Below are positions 1 through 8,235 of a DNA stretch of 64,000 nt, piece by piece. The translations under genes and the position numbers were made by a program. The stretch is from JALORV01 sp963702595 (GTDB lineage Bacteria; Pseudomonadota; Gammaproteobacteria; Burkholderiales; Burkholderiaceae_F). The DNA lies in contig CAVPDC010000014.1 in assembly GCA_963702595.1 (NCBI GenBank), positions 62,001 to 126,000 of the forward strand, written 5' to 3'. Under the pieces are notes generated by a model. It did no database searches. It saw only the letters and a list, made by a program, of their open reading frames with translations, and was not told where the DNA came from. The first letter of the stretch is position 1. Every line of letters starts with the position of its first letter.

Positions 1-994
1 TCGACACCACGTTGCGGCGAACCAGTTCGAGCAGCGTCTGGTCCAGCGTCATCATGCCGAACTGCTGACCGGTCTGGATCATCGAGTACATCTGCGCCAC
101 CTTGTTCTCGCGGATCAGATTGCGGATGGCCGGCGTGCCGACCATGATCTCGTGCGCCGCCACGCGGCCATTGCCGTCCTTGACCTTCAGCAGCGTCTGC
201 GAGATCACCGCGACCACCGACTCCGACAGCATCGCGCGCACCATTTCCTTTTCCGCCGCCGGGAACACGTCGACCACGCGGTCGATGGTCTTGGCGGCCG
301 ACGAGGTGTGCAGCGTTCCGAACACCAGGTGGCCTGTCTCCGCGGCGGTCAGCGCCAGGCGGATCGTCTCGAGGTCGCGCAACTCGCCGACCAGCACGAC
401 GTCCGGGTCCTCGCGCAACGCCGAGCGCAGGGCATTCGAGAACGACAGCGTATGCGGCCCGACTTCACGCTGATTGATGACCGACTTGCGGCTCTCATGT
501 ACGAACTCGATCGGGTCCTCGATCGTCAGGATGTGGCCGTACAGGTTGTTGTTGACGTGGTCGACCATCGCCGCCAGCGTCGTCGACTTGCCCGAGCCGG
601 TCGGCCCCGTGACCAGCACCAGGCCGCGCGGCTTCATCGAGAAGTCCGCAAACTGGCGCGGGCACTGCAACTCTTCAAGCGACAGCACGCGCGATGGAAT
701 GGTCCGCAGCACCGCGGCCGCACCACGGTCCTGGTTGAAGGCGTTGACCCGGAAACGCGCCAGCCCTGGCAGATCGAACGAGAAGTCGGTTTCCAGGTTC
801 TCGTCGTACTGCTTGCGCTGCGCGTCGTTCATGATGTCGTAAATCATGCCGTGCACGTCCTTGTGCTCCAGCGGCGGCAGGTTGATGCGCCGCACGTCGC
901 CGTGCACCCGGATCATCGGCGGCAGACCGGCGGAAAGGTGCAGGTCCGAGGCCTTGTTTTTGACGGAAAATGCGAGCAGTTCTGAGATATCCAT
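1..994 (-). CDS. pilT: Twitching motility ATPase PilT (3' end beyond the window)
   Basis: This is the cytoplasmic hexameric ATPase that powers retraction of type IV pili. The reading frame is open from ATG at 994 to the window edge, giving 331 residues of a protein that is usually about 345, so only the last few residues are missing. The N-terminus MDISELLAFSVKNKASDLHL is typical. Walker A GPTGSGKST, the Asp-box region around TIEDPIEFVH, the Walker B region PDVVLVGELRD and the His box TGHLVFGTLHTSSAAKT are all present in order. The divergent neighbour yggS, followed by proC, is the usual partner in betaproteobacteria and gammaproteobacteria. PilU is the main alternative, but the motif set and synteny favour PilT. 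Confidence 0.95.
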   Translation of the reverse strand, partial: MDISELLAFSVKNKASDLHLSAGLPPMIRVHGDVRRINLPPLEHKDVHGMIYDIMNDAQRKQYDENLETDFSFDLPGLARFRVNAFNQDRGAAAVLRTIPSRVLSLEELQCPRQFADFSMKPRGLVLVTGPTGSGKSTTLAAMVDHVNNNLYGHILTIEDPIEFVHESRKSVINQREVGPHTLSFSNALRSALREDPDVVLVGELRDLETIRLALTAAETGHLVFGTLHTSSAAKTIDRVVDVFPAAEKEMVRAMLSESVVAVISQTLLKVKDGNGRVAAHEIMVGTPAIRNLIRENKVAQMYSMIQTGQQFGMMTLDQTLLELVRRNVVS

Positions 995-1139
995 GGCGGA
1001 ACGCGTGTGCTCCTGGGCGTACGTCGGCGCGGCCCGAAGTGGGCACGGGCTTCAAAGTGGCTAGCGTAGGCTCGGCCAGCGCCGGCGGAACAACAAAAAA
1101 GCCTGTGAAAATAAGTCTCTAGCTGCTTTGAAGTCCATT

Positions 1140-1859
1140 ATGTCCAGTTTGCAAGAGGCCGTGCAAGCCAATTTGCGGGCGGTTAACGAGCGCATTACCC
1201 AAGCTGCGCGAGCCGCCGGACGCACGCCGCGGGGCATCGCGCTGGTCGCGGTCAGCAAGACCTTCCCCGCCGAAGCGGTGCTCGCCGTGGCCGCTGGCGG
1301 CCAGGTCGACTTCGGCGAGAACTACGTGCAGGAGGCCGTCGCCAAGATCGCGCGTGTGCGGGAGCTGGCACCGGACCTTGCACTGAGCTGGCACTACATT
1401 GGGCCGATCCAGAGCAACAAGACGCGCGACATCGCGGAGCACTTCGACTGGGTGCAGTCGGTCGATCGCCTGAAGATCGCGCAGCGGCTCTCACAGCAGC
1501 GCCCCGTCCAGCGCGGGCCGTTGAACGTGCTGCTGCAGGTCAACATCAGCGGCGAGGCGACCAAGAGCGGCGTCGCGCCGGACGGCGTGGCGGCACTTGC
1601 GTCCGCGGTGGCGGAACTGCCCAACCTCGCGTTGCGGGGTCTGATGGCAATCCCCGAGCCGGCTGCGGGGGGCGAGCCGCCGGCGCAGTCGCTGCGCGAG
1701 ATGAGGCACCTGTTCGATGCGCTCAGACAGCAGCATCCGCGCTGTGACACGCTGTCGCTCGGCATGACCGCGGATCTCGAGGCTGCGGTGGCGGCCGGCT
1801 CGACGATGGTGCGCGTCGGCACCGCAATTTTCGGCGCGCGTGAAAGGACGGCAGCATGA
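1140..1859 (+). CDS. yggS: YggS/PROSC family PLP-binding homeostasis protein
   Basis: This is a single-domain alanine-racemase-fold protein that binds pyridoxal 5'-phosphate and helps balance cellular PLP and amino acid pools; it has no well-established catalytic activity. The 239-residue length is normal. The PLP lysine lies in ALVAVSKTFP, followed by FGENYVQEA, WHYIGPIQSNK and, near the C-terminus, LSLGMTADLEAAV with STMVRVGTAIFG. The ATG at 1140 is preferred over an in-frame TTG at 1128. The gene is divergent from pilT and upstream of proC. Its stop overlaps an ATG (ATGA at 1856-1859) that now opens a spacer mini-ORF rather than proC itself. Confidence 0.93.
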   Translation: MSSLQEAVQANLRAVNERITQAARAAGRTPRGIALVAVSKTFPAEAVLAVAAGGQVDFGENYVQEAVAKIARVRELAPDLALSWHYIGPIQSNKTRDIAEHFDWVQSVDRLKIAQRLSQQRPVQRGPLNVLLQVNISGEATKSGVAPDGVAALASAVAELPNLALRGLMAIPEPAAGGEPPAQSLREMRHLFDALRQQHPRCDTLSLGMTADLEAAVAAGSTMVRVGTAIFGARERTAA

Positions 1860-2104
1860 GCGTCGCACGGCCGCTCCGAAGACGCTCAGCCTTGCAGGCC
1901 GCGGGGTCGCGAGACGCGACCACTCTTCGGGCCGTCCAAGCCGACGCAGGTCGGCTTGGAGCCGCGGCCCTCAGCCCCCTTGGGGGGACGGAGGCCGAAC
2001 AAACAACATGCCCTGCGGCATGGCGCTCGGCCGACGCCCCTTGCGCCTGCAGGCTCGAGGGGTGGCGCAGCGCGCCAGCTCGCAGGGCGAAGGGGGCAGC
2101 ATGA
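1856..2104 (+). repeat. Hairpin-rich spacer between duplicated yggS/proC junctions, readable as an 82-codon mini-ORF
   Basis: The junction GGCAGCATGAGCGT (about 1850) recurs as GGCAGCATGAACGT (about 2095) immediately before proC. Between the copies lie several perfect or near-perfect stem-loops: GTCGCG/CGCGAC near 1906, TCCAAGCCGAC/GTCGGCTTGGA near 1937, CCCCC/GGGGG near 1976 and CATGCC/GGCATG near 2008. An ORF opens on the ATG overlapping the yggS stop and ends with a TGA that overlaps the proC start. The encoded peptide resembles no family I know and is probably not a functional protein. The likely role is to keep ribosomes running into proC across an inserted element. Confidence 0.6.
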
Positions 2105-2937
2105 ACGTGGCGTTCATCGGCGGCGGGAACATGGCCCGGGCGATGCTCGGCGGGATGAGTGCGAGCGGCCTGCAGACCGATGCGGTGCGGGTGCTGGAAC
2201 CGGATGCCGACAAGTGCGCCGAGCTTGCGCGCGACTTCGGCGTCACGGTGCACGAGACGCCCGGCGAATGGCTGTACGACGCCGCGGTGGTTGTCCTCGC
2301 CGTCAAGCCGCAGCAGATGGCGGAGGCCGTCGCCGCGGTGCGCGACTGGCTCGGCCCGGCGCTGGTCGTCTCCATAGCGGCCGGGGTGCGCGCGACGACG
2401 CTGGCGCGCTGGTTGGGGCATGAGCGCATCGTGCGCGCCATGCCGAACACGCCGGCTTTGATCCGCGCCGGCATCACCGCCGCGATCGCGCGGCCCGGCG
2501 TCACGGTCGAGCAGCATGCCGCGGCTGACCTGATCCTGCGCTCGGTCGGCGAGGTGCTGTGGCTCGACGACGAGTCGATGCTCGACCCGGTCACCGCCAT
2601 CTCGGGCAGCGGACCTGCCTACGTGTTCTATTTCATCGAGGCGCTGCAGGAGGCCGCGCTCGAGCTCGGATTCACTCCGCAACAGGCGCGGCAGCTTTCG
2701 ATGCAGACGTTCGTGGGTGCGGCCCAGCTCGCCAGCCAGTCGCCCGAGGCGATCGCGACGCTGCGCGAGCGCGTTACATCGAAGGGCGGCACAACCGCTG
2801 CCGCCCTGGCGAAATTCGATGCCGCGGCGGTCCGGCAGGCCATTGTCGCGGGCGCCCGCGCGGCGAGCGCACGCGCGACCGAACTCGGCGACGAGCTTGA
2901 TGCCGGCGGCGATCTGCCTCAGCCGACGCGGCGGTAA
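2101..2937 (+). CDS. proC: Pyrroline-5-carboxylate reductase
   Basis: The enzyme catalyses the last step of proline synthesis, the NAD(P)H-dependent reduction of 1-pyrroline-5-carboxylate, in the cytoplasm. The 278 residues start MNVAFIGGGNMARAMLGG, the Rossmann dinucleotide-binding loop at the extreme N-terminus, so ATG 2101 is the right start even though the frame stays open back to 1840. Further family signatures are AVKPQQM, RAMPNTPALI, the helical segment AISGSGPAYVFYFIEAL and the C-terminal block VTSKGGTTAAALAKF. The start overlaps the stop of the upstream spacer mini-ORF, and the gene is convergent with ubiA. Confidence 0.95.
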   Translation: MNVAFIGGGNMARAMLGGMSASGLQTDAVRVLEPDADKCAELARDFGVTVHETPGEWLYDAAVVVLAVKPQQMAEAVAAVRDWLGPALVVSIAAGVRATTLARWLGHERIVRAMPNTPALIRAGITAAIARPGVTVEQHAAADLILRSVGEVLWLDDESMLDPVTAISGSGPAYVFYFIEALQEAALELGFTPQQARQLSMQTFVGAAQLASQSPEAIATLRERVTSKGGTTAAALAKFDAAAVRQAIVAGARAASARATELGDELDAGGDLPQPTRR

Positions 2938-2986
2938 ACGCGCGGCTGCAAGTCGAGTCGGCTCGCGCGGCGCTTGAGCCCGCGAT

Positions 2987-3847
2987 TCATCGCAGCAAGT
3001 CGATCACCGTGCCGGCAAACAGCGCCAGTCCGACCCAGCTGTTGTGCCGGAACGCTGCGAAGCAGCCCTCGCGCGAGCGGGTACGGATCAGCGCGTGGTG
3101 ATAGAGGGCGCAAGCCACGCCGACCGCCCAGCCTGTGTAGTACGGCCAGCCGGCCTGGATGCCGTTGCCAACCAGCAGCATCAGCGAGAAGAACGCGCCA
3201 TAGCAGGCCATCACCGCCGCCACGTCCCAGCGCCCGAAGAAGATTGCCGACGACCGTATGCCGAGCCGCATGTCGTCCTCGCGGTCGACCATCGCATACT
3301 CGGTGTCGTACGCGACCACCCAGAACATGTTCGCGCCGAAAAGCAGCCAGCCCAGCGGCGGCACTTTCCCCTGCACCGCGGCAAACGCCATCGGGATGCC
3401 GAACGAGAACGCAACCCCGAGGTAGAGCTGCGGAATCGGGAAGTAGCGCTTGGCCAGCGGGTAGGTACCGGCCACCGCGGCGGCGACCAGCGCCAGCCGC
3501 ATCGCTGCTTCATTGAGGAAGAGCAGCAGCAGCGCTGCCATCGCACACAGTGCCGCCGCCACCGCCACCGCTTCGAGCGGGCTGACATCGCCGCGCGCCA
3601 CGACCCGGTTCGCGGTGCGTTTCACGTAGCCGTCGTAGCGGTAGTCAGCCGCGTCGTTGATCGCGCAACCGGCCGAACGCATCAGGAAGGTACCGAGCAC
3701 GAAAACCGCCAGCAGCAATGCACTCGGTACGCCCGCCGAGGCGATCCAGAGCGCGGTCAGCGTGGGCCAAAGCAGGAGCAACGTCCCGACCGGCTTGTCT
3801 AGCCGGACGAGACTGGCATAGAGGGGCAGGCGACCGGCGGAGATCAT
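2987..3847 (-). CDS. ubiA: 4-hydroxybenzoate octaprenyltransferase
   Basis: This inner-membrane prenyltransferase attaches the polyprenyl tail to 4-hydroxybenzoate in ubiquinone synthesis. The protein has 286 residues with about eight to nine hydrophobic helices. Both Asp-rich Mg-diphosphate motifs are intact: NDAADYRYD near residue 64 and DTEYAMVDREDD near residue 181. The N-terminal RLDKPVGTLLLLWPT is characteristic. The gene is convergent with proC and divergent from ugpB, with 96 bp between ubiA and ugpB. Heme A synthase CyoE is the main look-alike, but the DTEYAMVDREDD motif fits UbiA. Confidence 0.93.
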   Translation of the reverse strand: MISAGRLPLYASLVRLDKPVGTLLLLWPTLTALWIASAGVPSALLLAVFVLGTFLMRSAGCAINDAADYRYDGYVKRTANRVVARGDVSPLEAVAVAAALCAMAALLLLFLNEAAMRLALVAAAVAGTYPLAKRYFPIPQLYLGVAFSFGIPMAFAAVQGKVPPLGWLLFGANMFWVVAYDTEYAMVDREDDMRLGIRSSAIFFGRWDVAAVMACYGAFFSLMLLVGNGIQAGWPYYTGWAVGVACALYHHALIRTRSREGCFAAFRHNSWVGLALFAGTVIDLLR

Positions 3848-3943
3848 GGGCAGCGGGAAACTTTGCCCGGGAACCAGAGGCGGGCTATCGTAACAGCCGC
3901 GTCACGCCATTCCATCAGAATTCGCCCAACCCGGAGGAGACTC

Positions 3944-5257
3944 ATGTTCCGCAAGACTTTCGCGAAAAGTGCTACCGCTGCCGTACTCGCGCTGGGCGCG
4001 ACCGGTGCACTGGCGCAGACCGAAGTGCAGTGGTGGCACTCGATGTCTGGCGCGCTGGGGGACTGGGTCAACGGCCTGGCGGGCGGGTTCAATGCCAGCC
4101 AGCAGCAGTGCAAGGTCACTCCGACCTACAAGGGCGCTTACGACGTATCCATGACCGCGGCGATCGCCGCGTACCGCGCCGGCAACGCACCCCATATCCT
4201 GCAGGTGTTCGAGGTCGGCACCGCGACGATGATGGGATCGAAGGGCGCGATCGTGCCGGTCGGCGAGGTGATGAGCAAAGCCGGTTACAAGTTCGACCCC
4301 AAGGTCTACGTGCCGGCGGTTTCGGGTTACTACACCGCGCCGAACGGCCAGATGATGTCGTTTCCGCTTAACAGCTCGACGACGGTGTTCTATTTCAACA
4401 AGGACGCGTTCAGGCGAGCCGGGCTTGATCCGAACAAGCCACCGAAGACCTGGCCGGAAGTTGCGCTTGCGGCTGCCAAGCTGAAGGCCAGCGGGGAGAA
4501 GTGCCCGTTCACGACCAGCTGGCAGGGCTGGACCCAGCTCGAGAGTTTCTCGACCTGGCACAACACCGAATTTGCGACCAAGAACAACGGCTTTGGCGGC
4601 CCGTCGGCGCGGCTCGCCTTCAACACCCCGCTGCATCTGCGCCACATCGAGAACCTGGCCAACATGGCCAAGCAGGGGCTCTTCGTCTACAAGGGCCGCG
4701 GCAACGCGGGCGACGCACCGTTTTACTCGGGCGAATGCGCGATGAGCACAGCGTCTTCATCCGCCTACGGCAACATCAGGAAGAATGCCAAGTTCGAGTT
4801 CGGCATTTCGACATTGCCGTATTACCCCGACGTGGCGGGTGCTCCGCAGAACACGGTCATCGGCGGCGCCAGCCTGTGGGTGATGTCGGGTAAGAAGCCT
4901 GCCGAGTACAAGTGCGTGGCGGACTTCTTCAACTACCTGTCGAAACCCGAGATCCAGGCCAACAGTCACCAGATGACCGGCTACCTGCCAATCACGATGG
5001 CGGCTTACGAGCTCACCAAGAAGTCGGGCTTCTACGACAAGAACCCGGGCACCGACGTCTCCGTGCAGCAGATGATCGTCAAGACGACCGAAAAATCGCG
5101 CGGCATCCGCCTCGGCAACTTCGTGCAGGTACGCACGATCGTCGACGAGGAGATGGAGAACATCTGGTCGGGCAAGAAGCAGCCGAAGCAGGCGCTCGAC
5201 GACGCCATCCGGCGCGGTAACGAGCAGCTCGAGCGCTTCGAGAAGACCAGCAAGTAA
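3944..5257 (+). CDS. ugpB: Glycerol-3-phosphate ABC transporter, periplasmic substrate-binding protein
   Basis: This periplasmic receptor captures sn-glycerol-3-phosphate or its diesters for the UgpAEC importer. It has 437 residues with a signal peptide ending ATGALAQ and a mature start of TEVQWWHSM, typical of UgpB. Ligand-contact segments such as YKGAYDVSMTAAIAAYR and SFPLNSSTTVFYFN are present. ATG 3944 is chosen over an in-frame start at 3863 because GGAGGAGA lies just upstream and the signal peptide begins there. It is the first gene of ugpBAEC. A strong stem-loop follows the stop, consistent with higher expression of the binding protein than of the permease. Confidence 0.94.
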   Translation: MFRKTFAKSATAAVLALGATGALAQTEVQWWHSMSGALGDWVNGLAGGFNASQQQCKVTPTYKGAYDVSMTAAIAAYRAGNAPHILQVFEVGTATMMGSKGAIVPVGEVMSKAGYKFDPKVYVPAVSGYYTAPNGQMMSFPLNSSTTVFYFNKDAFRRAGLDPNKPPKTWPEVALAAAKLKASGEKCPFTTSWQGWTQLESFSTWHNTEFATKNNGFGGPSARLAFNTPLHLRHIENLANMAKQGLFVYKGRGNAGDAPFYSGECAMSTASSSAYGNIRKNAKFEFGISTLPYYPDVAGAPQNTVIGGASLWVMSGKKPAEYKCVADFFNYLSKPEIQANSHQMTGYLPITMAAYELTKKSGFYDKNPGTDVSVQQMIVKTTEKSRGIRLGNFVQVRTIVDEEMENIWSGKKQPKQALDDAIRRGNEQLERFEKTSK

Positions 5258-5266
5258 CAGCGCCCC

Positions 5267-5290
5267 GGCCGGCCGCCGTCACGGCCGGCC
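5267..5290 (+). promoter_or_regulatory. Intercistronic stem-loop after ugpB
   Basis: A perfect 9-bp stem (GGCCGGCCG paired with CGGCCGGCC) closes a 6-nt loop between ugpB and ugpA. There is no T-run, so this looks like an mRNA-stabilising or processing hairpin rather than a full terminator. Binding-protein genes of ABC operons often have such a structure to raise their mRNA relative to the membrane components; that role is inferred here. Confidence 0.55.
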
Positions 5291-5313
5291 CAACGCGTCC
5301 GCGTCCAGCGCCG

Positions 5314-6195
5314 TTGGAAAAACGCGCCTTCTTCCGCAGCCGCTGGCTGCCGTACGCGCTGGTCGCGCCGCAACTCGCGATCACGATCATCTTTTTCTTC
5401 TGGCCGGCAGGTCAGGCGCTGTACCAGAGCGTTCTGATGCAGGACGCGTTCGGGTCCAACGTCGAGTTCGTCGGCCTGGAGAACTTCCGCACGCTCTTTA
5501 ATGACCCTGGCTACCTGGCCTCGTTCAGGGTCACCGCGGTTTTCTCGGTTCTGGTTGCCGGCTTCGGCCTCGCGATCTCCCTGGTGCTGGCGGTGTTCGC
5601 GGACCGCCTGCTGCGCGGGGCCACGACCTTCAAGACGCTGCTGATCTGGCCGTATGCGGTGGCACCCGCCATCGCCGGCGTGCTGTGGCTCTTCATGTTC
5701 AATCCGACGCTGGGCGTCGTCGCCCACTGGCTCAACAACGCCGGCGTGCACTGGGACTTCCTGTTAAATGGTCGCCAGGCGCTGCTGCTGCTGGTGATGG
5801 CTGCCGTCTGGAAGCAGATCAGCTACAACTTCGTGTTCTTCCTGGCCGGGTTGCAGGCGATCCCGAAGTCGCTGATCGAGGCGGCGGCGATCGACGGCGC
5901 AGGCCCCGGCCGGCGCTTCTGGACCATCGTGTTTCCGCTGCTGTCGCCGACCACCTTCTTCCTGCTCGTCGTGAACATCGTCTATGCCTTCTTCGACACC
6001 TTCGCGATCGTCGACGCCGTCACCCAGGGCGGCCCGGGCCAGGAGACGACAATCCTCGTCTACAAGCTCTATCACGACGGCTTCAAGGCGCTGGACTTCG
6101 GTGGCTCGGCCGCGCAGTCGGTCGTGCTGATGGCGATTGTCATCACGCTGACCGTCGCCCAGTTTCGCTTCATCGAGCGGAAAGTGAACTACTGA
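5314..6195 (+). CDS. ugpA: Glycerol-3-phosphate ABC transporter permease UgpA
   Basis: This inner-membrane permease subunit pairs with UgpE. The 293 residues have six predicted membrane segments. The cytoplasmic EAA loop reads EAAAIDGAGPGRRFWTIVFP near residue 190 and contacts the ATPase. The start appears to be TTG at 5314, giving MEKRAFFRSRWLPYALVAPQ, which matches the usual UgpA N-terminus; no ATG lies nearby and the ribosome-binding site is weak. The stop forms TGATG with an ATG at 6195 that now leads into a spacer mini-ORF before ugpE. Confidence 0.92.
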   Translation: MEKRAFFRSRWLPYALVAPQLAITIIFFFWPAGQALYQSVLMQDAFGSNVEFVGLENFRTLFNDPGYLASFRVTAVFSVLVAGFGLAISLVLAVFADRLLRGATTFKTLLIWPYAVAPAIAGVLWLFMFNPTLGVVAHWLNNAGVHWDFLLNGRQALLLLVMAAVWKQISYNFVFFLAGLQAIPKSLIEAAAIDGAGPGRRFWTIVFPLLSPTTFFLLVVNIVYAFFDTFAIVDAVTQGGPGQETTILVYKLYHDGFKALDFGGSAAQSVVLMAIVITLTVAQFRFIERKVNY

Positions 6196-6269
6196 TGCGC
6201 CTCAGCGCTCTCTTTGTTCGCTGCGGCCCGGCATGGAGCTCAGGACTCTTCGGGCGGGGCGTTACCTGA
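6195..6269 (+). repeat. Spacer with duplicated ugpA/ugpE junction, 24-codon mini-ORF
   Basis: The junction TACTGATG at the ugpA end (6190-6197) recurs as TACCTGATG (6263-6271) at the ugpE start. The intervening DNA carries CGCTCTCTTTGTTCGCTGC, nearly identical to CGCTCACTTTGTTCGCTGC in the livM/livG spacer 27 kb away. An ORF from the ATG at 6195 runs 24 codons and stops at TGA 6267-6269, which overlaps the ugpE ATG at 6269, so the TGATG coupling is reproduced at both ends. The reading frame through the shared motif differs from that in the liv spacer, so the peptide sequence itself is not conserved. Confidence 0.6.
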
Positions 6270-7117
6270 TGGTCGAGAAGCGGCGCTGGCTCGATGTGCT
6301 GTCCTATGCGGTCGTCATCGCCGGGATACTGCTGGTCGCGTTCCCGGTCTACATCGCGTTCGTCGCATCGACTCAGACCGCGGAGGCGGTCGAGGCATCG
6401 CCCATGTCCCTGATACCGGGCGACCTGCTCATCGAAAACTACCGCAAGGTGCTGTTCGAAGGTGGCGACGTCGGCTCGCGCGCCCCGGTCGGCCGCATGA
6501 TGTTCGTCAGCCTGACGATGGCGGTCGGGATCGCGATCGGCAAGATCATCATCTCCCTGCTGTCGGCCTTCGCGATCGTCTACTTCCGCTTTCCGCTGAA
6601 GTACTTCTTCTTCTGGATGATCTTCGTCACCCTGATGCTGCCGGTGGAAGTGCGCATCACGCCGACCTACGAGGTGATGTCCGATCTCGGTCTGCTCAAC
6701 ACTTTCCCCGGGCTCATCATGCCGCTGATCGCGTCGGCCACCGCGACCTTCCTGTTCCGGCAGTTCTTTCTGACCGTCCCGGATGAACTGGCGGAAGCGG
6801 CTCGCATCGACGGCGCCGGACCGATGCGCTTCTTCTTCACGATCCTCGTTCCACTCTCGGTCACGAACATTGCCGCCATGTTCGTCATTCAGTTCATCTA
6901 CGGCTGGAACCAGTACCTCTGGCCACTTCTGATCACGACCAGCGAGGACATGTATCCCATCGTCATCGGCATCAAGCGCATGATCGGCGGCGGCGATGCC
7001 GCCAACGAGTGGAACCTGATCATGGCCACGGCAATCCTGGCGATGATCCCGCCGGCGATCGTCGTGCTGCTGATGCAGCGCTGGTTCATCAAGGGCCTGG
7101 TGGAAACCGAGAAATAG
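6269..7117 (+). CDS. ugpE: Glycerol-3-phosphate ABC transporter permease UgpE
   Basis: This is the second inner-membrane permease of the Ugp importer. The 282 residues start MVEKRRWLDVLSYAVVIAGI, the normal UgpE N-terminus, so ATG 6269 is preferred over an ATG at 6233 that would begin inside the spacer. Six membrane segments are expected. The EAA motif EAARIDGAGPMRFFFTILVP near residue 180 is intact. Its start overlaps the stop of the 24-codon spacer ORF (TGATG). ugpC follows 11 bp after the stop. Confidence 0.93.
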   Translation: MVEKRRWLDVLSYAVVIAGILLVAFPVYIAFVASTQTAEAVEASPMSLIPGDLLIENYRKVLFEGGDVGSRAPVGRMMFVSLTMAVGIAIGKIIISLLSAFAIVYFRFPLKYFFFWMIFVTLMLPVEVRITPTYEVMSDLGLLNTFPGLIMPLIASATATFLFRQFFLTVPDELAEAARIDGAGPMRFFFTILVPLSVTNIAAMFVIQFIYGWNQYLWPLLITTSEDMYPIVIGIKRMIGGGDAANEWNLIMATAILAMIPPAIVVLLMQRWFIKGLVETEK

Positions 7118-7128
7118 CTGAAGAGCCA

Positions 7129-8193
7129 ATGGCAAAGATCGAGTTCAACGACGTGCGCAAGGTCTACGGCACCAACCAGGTGGTGCACGGCATCACGCTC
7201 GAGGTCGCCGACGGCGAGTTCGTCGTGCTGGTCGGCCCCTCCGGCTGTGGCAAATCGACGTTGCTGCGCATGGTCGCCGGGCTGGAAGAGATCACCGGCG
7301 GCACGATCAGCATCGGCGGACGCGTCGTCAACGACCTGGAACCCAAGGACCGCGACTGCGCGATGGTGTTCCAGAACTATGCGCTCTATCCGCACATGAG
7401 CGTGTACGACAACATGGCGTACGGGCTGAAGATCCGCAAGCTGCCCAAGGCCGAAATCGACCGGCGGGTCAACGAGGCGGCCGCGATACTCGAACTGGAG
7501 GGGTTTCTGGCGCGCAAACCGCGGCAACTTTCCGGGGGACAGCGCCAGCGCGTTGCCATGGGCCGCGCGATCGTGCGCGAGCCGGCGGCGTTCCTCTTCG
7601 ACGAACCGCTGTCGAACCTCGACGCCAAGCTCCGGGTACAGACGCGCCTCGAGATCCAGAAGCTGCACCGCCGGCTGCGAACGACGAGCCTGTACGTGAC
7701 GCACGACCAGGTCGAGGCAATGACACTCGCGCAACGGATGATCGTCATGAACGCGGGGCGCGCCGAGCAGGTCGGAACGCCCGACGATGTCTACTCGCGC
7801 CCCGCCACGACTTTCGTGGCGAGTTTCATCGGCTCACCGCCGATGAACCTGTTCCCGGGCCGGGTTTCGCCGGACGGCCAGGCCTTTGTCGCCGCGGACA
7901 ACACACGCATCGAATTGCCGGAATCGGTCAACCGATTGGGCGGCCGGGAACTGATCCTCGGGGTGCGGCCAGAGAACCTTCACCTCGGCGGCAGCAATAT
8001 GGCGGTTCAGGTGGAGACCGTGGAAGTCCTGGGGGCCGAGCACCTGGTTCACGGCAAGTTCGCGGGCACGGGACTGATCGTGCGCACCGGACCTCATTCG
8101 AGCCCGGCCCCTGGCTCCGTGGCACAACTCGGATTCAGTCCGGAAGCCGTGCACTGGTTCGACCCGGCCACGCAGCAGCGGATCGACCTCTGA
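7129..8193 (+). CDS. ugpC: Glycerol-3-phosphate ABC transporter ATP-binding protein UgpC
   Basis: This ATPase of the carbohydrate-uptake type energises UgpAE on the cytoplasmic side. In its 354 residues: Walker A GPSGCGKST near residue 37, Q-loop VFQNYALYPHM, signature LSGGQRQRVAMGRA, Walker B AAFLFDEPLSNLDAK and H-loop YVTHDQ, then a C-terminal OB-type regulatory domain (residues about 235-354) ending in the TOBE-like PENLHLGG region. ATG 7129 gives MAKIEFNDVRKVYG. It is the last gene of the operon; no ugpQ phosphodiesterase follows. The gene is convergent with fur, with a short GC-rich dyad between them. Confidence 0.93.
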   Translation: MAKIEFNDVRKVYGTNQVVHGITLEVADGEFVVLVGPSGCGKSTLLRMVAGLEEITGGTISIGGRVVNDLEPKDRDCAMVFQNYALYPHMSVYDNMAYGLKIRKLPKAEIDRRVNEAAAILELEGFLARKPRQLSGGQRQRVAMGRAIVREPAAFLFDEPLSNLDAKLRVQTRLEIQKLHRRLRTTSLYVTHDQVEAMTLAQRMIVMNAGRAEQVGTPDDVYSRPATTFVASFIGSPPMNLFPGRVSPDGQAFVAADNTRIELPESVNRLGGRELILGVRPENLHLGGSNMAVQVETVEVLGAEHLVHGKFAGTGLIVRTGPHSSPAPGSVAQLGFSPEAVHWFDPATQQRIDL

Positions 8194-8235
8194 ACCGGGG
8201 CCCGCGGCCGGCCGGTCCGGGCCGCATTGAACGTC

